A stretch of 32,366 bases of DNA. Source: an uncultured Prevotella sp. Lineage in GTDB: Bacteria > Bacteroidota > Bacteroidia > Bacteroidales > Bacteroidaceae. The stretch lies in assembly GCA_905233825.1 (NCBI GenBank), contig CAJOFE010000032.1, positions 1 through 32,366 of the forward strand. The letters run 5' to 3'. Both the position numbers and the translations under genes were made by a program. Shown here piece after piece: positions 23,792-28,963 of the stretch; the first letter of the stretch is position 1; each line of letters starts with the position of its first letter. The notes beneath the pieces are model-generated. The model saw only the letters and a program-made list of their open reading frames with translations, searched no databases and was not told the DNA's origin.

Positions 23792-23796
23792 GAAGA

Positions 23797-24207
23797 TTAC
23801 AGGTTAGGCGAGATGCCGCATATCCATTCTGAGATAGTCTGGTCGTGCTGATACCAGTTAGGATTGCCAATGACCCTCGCTCCCTGTTCTGACAGCACGT
23901 CATAGAGACGGTCGAGACCATCGAAGATGAAGGCCCCTGCTTCTGGGTCGTGGCAGAAATAGAAGGCAAAAGTCTTTCCTTTCAACGGATGAAGGGCAAG
24001 GCATTTCAGCAGGCTGCTCCACTGTCCGCGCTGGCCTTCAGGTCGCCAGGTGGAGATGCAGAGCACAAAATTGTCAACAAGGCTGAGGATAGCTTCCGGG
24101 ACGTGTCGCGTGCAAGTGGTCTGCGCTCCCAGATGATAGGCAATGTGCTTGGCACATGCCTTCCCCAGCAGGTTCTCGTGTTCGTAGATAACAATGGTAG
24201 ATTTCAT
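23797..24207 (-). CDS. Flavodoxin-like protein with degenerate FMN phosphate loop
   Basis: A 136-residue protein with the flavodoxin fold. The second half aligns by eye with FldA features: VLCISTWRPEGQRGQW (50s-loop with Trp), LKGKTFAFYFCHDPEAGAFIFDGLDRLYDVL, and QGARVIGNPNWYQHDQTISEW. The N-terminal phosphate-binding loop, normally T/S-x-T-G-x-T, is replaced by YEHENLLGKACAKHI (residues 8-22), and the second aromatic that stacks on FMN is not obvious. It may bind FMN weakly or not at all. In other bacteria flavodoxins supply the electron for Co(II) to Co(I) reduction before adenosylation, which would fit its riboswitch control, but this is inference. It is the first gene of the operon with the LysR gene. 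Confidence 0.75.
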   Translation of the reverse strand: MKSTIVIYEHENLLGKACAKHIAYHLGAQTTCTRHVPEAILSLVDNFVLCISTWRPEGQRGQWSSLLKCLALHPLKGKTFAFYFCHDPEAGAFIFDGLDRLYDVLSEQGARVIGNPNWYQHDQTISEWICGISPNL

Positions 24208-24227
24208 TTCAATAAACCATTTAAAAT

Positions 24228-24308
24228 GGGAAACACTATCTCACGACAGGGTCTCCCCTGAACTTATAATAATACACGTTTGATCGCCTCATGCATCCTT
24301 ACATCGAG
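24228..24308 (-). promoter_or_regulatory. Conserved expression-platform region of riboswitch 2
   Basis: Read on the minus strand: CTCGATGTAAGG (24297-24308), ACGTGTATTATTATA (24265-24279), then stem GGGAGAC (24251-24257) / GTTTCCC (24228-24234) enclosing a 16-nt loop nearly identical to that of riboswitch 1. The stem sequence differs from copy 1 but still pairs, with one G-U pair. The hairpin ends 20 nt before the ATG of the flavodoxin-like gene. Confidence 0.75.
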
Positions 24309-24330
24309 AACGCCTTGGCATTTTCCTTTC

Positions 24331-24486
24331 AAAGGCTGGTCTTCAGACTTTCCTCCACTCCCAGACGCCTTCTCGCCCAAACGGGCAATGGCCTTGTTGT
24401 CTGGTAGCCATAACGGAGTTCACTGCTGCGGGACAGTCGGAGATTCTCACTCACATTCCCAATTAAGCACAGCTAAGTGCACCTTC
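24331..24486 (-). promoter_or_regulatory. Cobalamin riboswitch aptamer 2 (upstream of the flavodoxin-like and LysR genes)
   Basis: On the minus strand it has AATTGGGAA, GTGAGAATCTCC, GACTGTCCCGCAGCAGTGAA, GTTTGGGCGAGAAGGCG and GTCTGAAGACCAGCC, the conserved core of the class. P1 forms from GAAGGT (24481-24486) and GCCTTT (24331-24336). The span is 156 nt. Large stretches are identical to aptamer 1 (the GAATCTCCGACTGTCCCGCAG block), suggesting duplication of a riboswitch cassette within one locus. Confidence 0.95.
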
Positions 24487-24514
24487 GTGGGCCATACATT
24501 GCTGTATTGCGCTG

Positions 24515-24549
24515 CAAAGGTAACGATTTTCTGCGAATAAACCATCAAA
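24515..24549 (-). promoter_or_regulatory. Promoter for riboswitch 2 transcript
   Basis: Minus-strand TACCTTTG at 24515-24522 with TTTG at 24546-24549. The spacer is 23 nt, a little longer than usual. Transcription should start near 24510, shortly before the aptamer. Confidence 0.65.
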
Positions 24550-24635
24550 AGGGGCATTTTTCTTCTATTAAATTTTTCGATAGCACCGTTCGGCACAAAC
24601 AATAGCCATTAGCGAGCCATCTGCAGGAAAAGTCC

Positions 24636-24643
24636 TAACTTTG
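24636..24643 (+). promoter_or_regulatory. -7 element (TAACTTTG) for the 29-residue ORF
   Basis: TAACTTTG ends 38 nt before the ATG at 24682. No exact TTTG is visible at the -33 position, so the call rests on the -7 match and on the terminator downstream. Confidence 0.5.
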
Positions 24644-24681
24644 TGCGCAGAAACAGCAATCATCAAAAAAAGTATAGCATT

Positions 24682-24771
24682 ATGAACTACATCCTAATCG
24701 TCATCCTCGAGTTCGCGCTGACCATCGTTGGCGTAGCCCTGCTGATCAGGCACAACGAGCGCAAAGCCTGA
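24682..24771 (+). CDS. Candidate 29-residue single-pass membrane protein
   Basis: The ORF encodes MNYILIVILEFALTIVGVAL followed by LIRHNERKA. A hydrophobic helix spans residues ~3-22 and a short basic tail (RHNERK) follows, as expected for a small protein with the tail in the cytoplasm. It has a TAACTTTG element upstream, an AT-rich leader, and its own strong terminator 21 bp after the stop, all in an otherwise gene-free 685-bp gap. I do not recognise a family. The alternative is a short RNA with a chance ORF. Confidence 0.6.
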   Translation: MNYILIVILEFALTIVGVALLIRHNERKA

Positions 24772-24792
24772 ATGTCTGCGAACAGGAGCAGA

Positions 24793-24836
24793 AAAACGAA
24801 GGGAAGTTCCATGAGCATCTTTCCTTCGTTTTGTTT
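24793..24836 (+). terminator. Intrinsic terminator after the 29-residue ORF
   Basis: AAAACGAAGGGAAG (24793-24806) pairs with CTTTCCTTCGTTTT (24819-24832) over 14 positions with one G-U pair. The A/T-rich outer stem provides the T-run. The recO -33 element overlaps its end. Confidence 0.8.
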
Positions 24837-24865
24837 GGGTATTCACAGGAAAAGTCGTACCTTTG
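24834..24865 (+). promoter_or_regulatory. Promoter for recO-tadA
   Basis: TTTG at 24834-24837 and TACCTTTG at 24858-24865 have a 20-nt spacer. An in-frame TTG at 24863 lies within the -7 element, so recO must start later, at the ATG at 24893. Confidence 0.85.
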
Positions 24866-24892
24866 CAGGCAATACCTCTTATCTCATCACTC

Positions 24893-25615
24893 ATGATTAT
24901 CAAGACTGAGGCCATTGTGCTGCATGCACTGAAATACGGTGAGGGACGTATCATCGTCGATATGTTCACTCGCCAGCAGGGGCGACTGTCGTTCATCGTG
25001 CCAGCACCTCGGTCTGAGCGTTCCAAAATCAAGAAACAGTACCTGCAGCCACTGACGCTGCTACAATTAGAGTGCGACGTGCGACCCCAGCAACAGCTAC
25101 AGAAGCTGCACGATGCCTCGCTCCTTCAGCCACTGCCCTCGCTGCTCTCCAATCCGAAGAAGCTTTCCATCGGCCTCTTCATGGCTGAGTTTCTCTATCA
25201 TGCCCTGAAGGGTGAGCAGCAGAATGCCCCACTGTTCGACTATGTGCGCAGCAGCATCGAGTGGCTCGACGGCTGTCAGGATGTCTTTGCCAACTTCCAC
25301 CTTGTCTTCCTCATGCGCACGGCCCGTTTCCTCGGCTTCTATCCGAACCTGGAGGATGAGAGTGATTACTTCGACCTGCGTGGCGCCACGTTCTGTAGCC
25401 AGCCTCCCCTCCACCACGAGTTTCTCATGCCTCAGGAGGCCAGCCGCATCCGTCTGCTCATGCGCATGGACTATCCCACCATGCACCTCTTTCAGCTCAG
25501 TAGGGTGGAACGAGGCCGAATCCTGGAGATTCTCTTGCTCTACTATCGCCTGCACCTGCCTGACTTCCCCGAACTTCGCTCTGTCAGCATTCTACAAGAA
25601 TTATATAACAGCTAA
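24893..25615 (+). CDS. recO: DNA repair protein RecO
   Basis: Recombination mediator that helps load RecA in the RecFOR pathway; 240 residues from the ATG at 24893. The N-terminal OB-fold is typical (MIIKTEAIVLHALKYGEGRIIVDMFTRQQGRLSFIVPAPRS), followed by the helical C-terminal domain (EFLYHALKGEQQN, HLVFLMRTARFLGFYPN). The zinc-finger cysteines of many RecO proteins are missing: only one Cys (FCSQPP) is in the expected region. That is common in Bacteroidetes as far as I recall. It probably shares a transcript with tadA, which begins 13 bp after its stop. Confidence 0.88.
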   Translation: MIIKTEAIVLHALKYGEGRIIVDMFTRQQGRLSFIVPAPRSERSKIKKQYLQPLTLLQLECDVRPQQQLQKLHDASLLQPLPSLLSNPKKLSIGLFMAEFLYHALKGEQQNAPLFDYVRSSIEWLDGCQDVFANFHLVFLMRTARFLGFYPNLEDESDYFDLRGATFCSQPPLHHEFLMPQEASRIRLLMRMDYPTMHLFQLSRVERGRILEILLLYYRLHLPDFPELRSVSILQELYNS

Positions 25616-25628
25616 AAGCCAAAAGAAT

Positions 25629-26084
25629 ATGGAGCCTAACACTTCCCCCCACGAGAAATACATGCGCATGGCACTGGCCGAGGCGCAGATAGCCTTTGAG
25701 AAGGGCGAGATTCCCATTGGTGCCGTCATTGTGTGTAAAGGCCACGTGGTGGCTCGTGCCCATAATCTTACTGAGACCCTCAACGACCCTACGGCGCATG
25801 CCGAGATGCAGGCCATTACGATGGCCACCAACGAGTTGGGAGGCAAGTACCTGACTGACTGCACGCTCTACGTCACTGTCGAGCCCTGTGTGATGTGTGC
25901 AGGAGCCTTGGGCTGGGCACAGGTGCCACGGGTGGTCTATGGCTGTCGCGACGAGAAGCGTGGCTTTTCCGTCTATGCCCCACAGGCCCTCCATCCGAAG
26001 GCCACCATAGAAAGCGGCATCCTTGAAGAAGAATGCCGCCAGCTTATGCAGGAGTTCTTTCGCTCTCGTCGTTCTGGCTGTTAG
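25629..26084 (+). CDS. tadA: tRNA-specific adenosine deaminase TadA
   Basis: Zinc deaminase that converts A34 to inosine in tRNA-Arg(ACG); 151 residues. The catalytic H57-A-E59 (TAHAEMQA) and the PCVMC zinc ligands Cys87 and Cys90 are present, with the IPIGAVIV strand and the RVVYGCRDEKRG segment. A much longer in-frame extension overlapping recO has no family resemblance, so the ATG at 25629 is used. The sequence around its stop (TTAGCCATAGCCGAGCGAGC then CAAAAGCC) resembles dispersed repeat words seen elsewhere, so its 3' end may be repeat-modified. Confidence 0.92.
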   Translation: MEPNTSPHEKYMRMALAEAQIAFEKGEIPIGAVIVCKGHVVARAHNLTETLNDPTAHAEMQAITMATNELGGKYLTDCTLYVTVEPCVMCAGALGWAQVPRVVYGCRDEKRGFSVYAPQALHPKATIESGILEEECRQLMQEFFRSRRSGC

Positions 26085-26114
26085 CCATAGCCGAGCGAGC
26101 CAAAAGCCAAAAAA

Positions 26115-27644
26115 TCACAGGTTAATGTCGCAGCCTATGCCGAGCACACGGTTGGTACGGGTGAAAGTATCGCTGACCCCAGCCGTGGGATAGTCCTTGC
26201 GCTCATAGTTCTCGTAGTTCGTAGAGAAGTAGCCGGCCTTCAGCGTGACGACGTCGCTCACCTTGTAGTTGGCTCCGAAGCCCAGGCTGTAGCTGCTGGT
26301 CACAAACGACATGTCGTTCATATACTGGTCAGTCAGTCCATAACGGGTGAGCTGAGCACCCAGGGAAACGGTCAGACGGTCATTGATGTCCCACTCGGCA
26401 CCCATCAGGAACTCATTGGTGTTGTGGTCGAGCAGGCGCTGTGTGTTGTTATACCAGTCGGCATCCTTGTCGAAGTAGTGATGCCAGCCCACGTTCACAC
26501 GGATGGGATCGATGGGGTTCCACTGCGCACCAAGCGCCAGCTGTGCAGGCTGGTCTTCATTCACCTCCTCAGCATCACGGAACTTGTTCACGGCAGGAAT
26601 CTCGCTGGCCTCGTTCACCGTCGATTCGTTCTTCATGCGGATCTGTGTCTTGAACTCGTACTTGGCAGCAAAGTTCCATCGCCCGGCCTTGTAGTCGAGG
26701 CCCACCACGGGAGCAATGCCCAGCGAGGTCTGGTTACACAGCAGGTTCACGCCCTGCGCATATTTCATCAAGGGGTCCATGCTGGCACGAGCACCTGTGA
26801 GCTGTGCCTGCTGAGCCTCTAACTGAGCCTTCTGTGCCAACAGCTCGGCAGGAGCCGAAGCACCTGCAGCCTCATACTGGGCAATGCCGGCATTGATCTG
26901 CGACAGACCGGCACTGATCTGGTTCAGGCCAGCATCGATGGTAGCCGTAGCACCACTGAGGAAACTGGCGAAATCCACATAGCCGCCAGCCGTCTTCACC
27001 TGGATATTGCTGATCTTGGCCTTGTAGGTGGCATCGCCATAGAGCAGGCGCAGACCTCCGTAGATGGAGAAGTTGTCGCTCACCTTATAGCCCGTTCCGA
27101 GCTGGATCCCGAAGTAATATTGACGGCCCTGCATGTAGCCGTCCATGTCGTAGCCCTCGGCACCCAGGGGATTCAGCTGTTGGGCAATGCTGCCTACCAC
27201 GCTCTCAAACGAGCCCAGGCCATCGGCAAACTCACACTTGCCACCACCTCCAGGCACGCTGAAGTTGAACTGGTAGCTCCACTTGCCCTTGTTCAGGGCT
27301 GCCTGTATAGAGGGGATGCACGGAGCATCGGCCACGCCCTCGAACTCCTTCACCATGGCGCCGTTGTTCTTGCGACCTAAGGCAAAGACGGGGTTCACCG
27401 AGGTGATGGTACGTGTCTGATGGGCATACTGCCAGTTCAGTCCCAGGTGGAAACCTTCAGGCAGGAAGGCCACGCCGGCTGGGTTGGAATACACACCGTC
27501 CAGTCCGATGGCAGCATCACGTGCAGGGTTACGAAGAAAATCAATGCTTTGGTTTGTGTTGGTCAGAATGCCACCAGCCATTGCCGTGGTGGACAGGGCG
27601 GCCAGCAATGCGCTGACCAGAATCTTTTTTGTTTTCATTTTCAT
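26115..27644 (-). CDS. Outer-membrane transport protein of the FadL/OmpP1 family
   Basis: A 509-residue outer-membrane beta-barrel predicted to pass hydrophobic compounds. It has a signal peptide (~1-23, ending TTAMA), then the family N-terminus GGILTNTNQSIDFLRNPARDAAIGLDGVYSNPAGVAFLPEGFHLGLNWQY, many barrel strands and a C-terminal LGIGCDINL. Residues ~234-290 form an Ala/Gln-rich, coiled-coil-like insert (SAGLSQINAGIAQYEAA, LLAQKAQLEAQQAQLTGA) in an external or periplasmic loop; this is long for the family. Start at ATG 27644, or at 27638 two codons later. The first ATG directly abuts palindromic element 2, which forms almost the whole leader. It is convergent with tadA. Confidence 0.9.
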   Translation of the reverse strand: MKMKTKKILVSALLAALSTTAMAGGILTNTNQSIDFLRNPARDAAIGLDGVYSNPAGVAFLPEGFHLGLNWQYAHQTRTITSVNPVFALGRKNNGAMVKEFEGVADAPCIPSIQAALNKGKWSYQFNFSVPGGGGKCEFADGLGSFESVVGSIAQQLNPLGAEGYDMDGYMQGRQYYFGIQLGTGYKVSDNFSIYGGLRLLYGDATYKAKISNIQVKTAGGYVDFASFLSGATATIDAGLNQISAGLSQINAGIAQYEAAGASAPAELLAQKAQLEAQQAQLTGARASMDPLMKYAQGVNLLCNQTSLGIAPVVGLDYKAGRWNFAAKYEFKTQIRMKNESTVNEASEIPAVNKFRDAEEVNEDQPAQLALGAQWNPIDPIRVNVGWHHYFDKDADWYNNTQRLLDHNTNEFLMGAEWDINDRLTVSLGAQLTRYGLTDQYMNDMSFVTSSYSLGFGANYKVSDVVTLKAGYFSTNYENYERKDYPTAGVSDTFTRTNRVLGIGCDINL

Positions 27645-27645
27645 G

Positions 27646-27765
27646 CCCCCTAAGTTAGGGGGTTGGGGGTCTGAACAGACGGAACCAGACCGTTTCTTTA
27701 ATCAGTTATTATCCTGTGATGGGTGCCTGCGTCTGTTCAGACCCCCACCCCCCTGACTCAGGGGG
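27646..27765. repeat. Palindromic element 2 (inverted arms, 120 bp) in the fadL-like leader
   Basis: Outer hairpins CCCCCTAAGTTAGGGGG (27646-27662) and CCCCCTGACTCAGGGGG (27749-27765). Inner inverted arms GGGGGTCTGAACAGAC (27665-27680) and GTCTGTTCAGACCCCC (27731-27746) pair perfectly over 16 bp around a 50-nt centre. It has the same plan as element 1 at 6219-6361. It lies between the promoter and the start codon of the fadL-like gene, so the mRNA leader can fold into one large hairpin. Confidence 0.9.
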
Positions 27766-27782
27766 CTTAGAAAAATCGGCTG

Positions 27783-27790
27783 CAAAGGTA
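27783..27790 (-). promoter_or_regulatory. -7 element (TACCTTTG) for the fadL-like gene
   Basis: The minus-strand TACCTTTG at 27783-27790 lies just outside palindromic element 2. No exact -33 TTTG at the normal distance. The leader would be about 130 nt. Confidence 0.6.
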
Positions 27791-27861
27791 AGCAGATAGT
27801 TTGTAACTCCTGCCATTGTGTGCCCGCACTTAAAGTTTATTAACAAAAAACATGCCCATTT

Positions 27862-27906
27862 TTGCACAAAACGTGCAATTTGTGCAGCTTTTCGTTGCAC
27901 AAAACG
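27862..27906. promoter_or_regulatory. Possible operator: TTGCACAAAACG direct repeats with inner inverted repeat
   Basis: TTGCACAAAACG occurs at 27862-27873 and 27895-27906, 33 bp apart. TGCACAAA (27863-27870) and TTTGTGCA (27879-27886) form an inverted repeat with an 8-bp spacer. The site lies between the divergent fadL-like and SDR promoters. Confidence 0.45.
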
Positions 27907-27993
27907 CCCCTAAAGTGTGCATCCATTTAAATGATTATGACGTTTTTTAATCTTTTTAGTAAAAAGAATGGCAGGAAATACAGAAAAACTTCG

Positions 27994-28001
27994 TACCTTT
28001 G
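27994..28001 (+). promoter_or_regulatory. -7 element (TACCTTTG) for the SDR dehydrogenase gene
   Basis: TACCTTTG ends 38 nt before the ATG at 28040. No exact -33 TTTG is seen. Confidence 0.65.
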
Positions 28002-28039
28002 CCGCGACTAATCGAAATTAACAACAAACATCTACTAAT

Positions 28040-28843
28040 ATGGCAAATATGTTTTCATTAGAAGGTAAGAACGCATGGATTACAGGCGCCTCTTACGGCA
28101 TTGGCTTCAACATTGCGAAGGCATTCGTTGCAGCAGGTATCAAGAACATCATCTTCAACGACATCAACGAGGCAGCCCTGCAGCGTGGTCTGGACAACTA
28201 CAAGGAGGCTGGCATCGAGAACGTGAAGGGCTACGTGTGTGACGTCACCGACGAGAATGCCGTGCGTGCACTCGTAGAGACCATCCACCAGGAGGTAGGC
28301 CAGATCGACATCCTGGTCAACAATGCCGGCATCATCAAGCGCATCCCCATGCACGAGATGAAGCGCCAGGAGTTCCAGCAGGTCATCGACATCGACCTCG
28401 TGGGACCGTTCATCTGCTCCAGTGCCGTCATCCCTGAGATGATGGAGCGTCGTGAGGGCAAGATCATCAACATCTGCTCGATGATGAGCGAGCTGGGTCG
28501 CGAGACCGTCAGCGCCTATGCAGCTGCCAAGGGTGGCCTGAAGATGCTCACCCGTAACATCTGCTCCGAGTATGGCGAGTACAACATCCAGTGCAACGGC
28601 ATCGGCCCAGGCTACATCGCCACGCCTCAGACGGCTCCCCTGCGCGAGCGTCAGCCCGATGGCAGCCGCCATCCGTTCGACTCGTTCATCTGCGCCAAGA
28701 CACCAGCCGGTCGCTGGCTCGACCCCTCTGAGCTGGGAGGCCCTGCCGTGTTCCTGGCTTCGCACGCCTCTGATGCCGTCAATGGCCATGTGCTCTACGT
28801 CGATGGTGGCATCCTCGCCTACATCGGCAAGCAGCCGAAGTAA
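28040..28843 (+). CDS. SDR-family dehydrogenase, gluconate 5-dehydrogenase / KduD type
   Basis: A 267-residue classical short-chain dehydrogenase. The cofactor motif TGASYGIG lies at 15-22, followed by FNDINEAAL, CDVTDENAV, NNAGIIKRIP and the catalytic Ser147, Tyr160 and Lys164 (SMMSELGRETVSAYAAAKGG). The substrate-loop sequence GPGYIATPQTAPLRERQPDGSRHPFDSFICAKTPAGRW is typical of the gluconate 5-dehydrogenase / 2-deoxy-D-gluconate 3-dehydrogenase group used in hexuronate and gluconate catabolism. A kduI partner is not in the window, so the exact substrate is open. It is monocistronic or leads into the large secreted-protein gene, with a repeat-based terminator between. Confidence 0.9.
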   Translation: MANMFSLEGKNAWITGASYGIGFNIAKAFVAAGIKNIIFNDINEAALQRGLDNYKEAGIENVKGYVCDVTDENAVRALVETIHQEVGQIDILVNNAGIIKRIPMHEMKRQEFQQVIDIDLVGPFICSSAVIPEMMERREGKIINICSMMSELGRETVSAYAAAKGGLKMLTRNICSEYGEYNIQCNGIGPGYIATPQTAPLRERQPDGSRHPFDSFICAKTPAGRWLDPSELGGPAVFLASHASDAVNGHVLYVDGGILAYIGKQPK

Positions 28844-28847
28844 AAAA

Positions 28848-28890
28848 CCTCTCCCCCAGCCCCTCCCCGTGCAGGGAGGGGAGTTTTTAC
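28848..28890 (+). terminator. Terminator built from a G/C-rich dispersed repeat
   Basis: CCCCTCCC (28860-28867) pairs with GGGAGGGG (28874-28881) around a 6-nt loop and is followed by AGTTTTT. The upstream AAAAAACCTC can extend the stem. The same sequence family sits in frame inside cbiA (18515-18560), so one element serves as a terminator here and as coding sequence there. A second small GGGG-rich hairpin (CCCCACGGGG) follows at ~28893. Confidence 0.75.
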
Positions 28891-28963
28891 AACCCCACGG
28901 GGAGGCCTTTCGCATATATATATATTATTATAATTATATTATAGCATTTAAACCAATAAAAAC

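Noticed and set aside
24280..24540. Plus-strand frame across the second riboswitch
   Set aside because: The region is explained by a cobalamin aptamer on the minus strand. The frame has no homology or promoter.
25212..25628. Long N-terminal extension of tadA overlapping recO
   Set aside because: The extension is an alternate frame of recO without family similarity. The deaminase begins normally at 25629.
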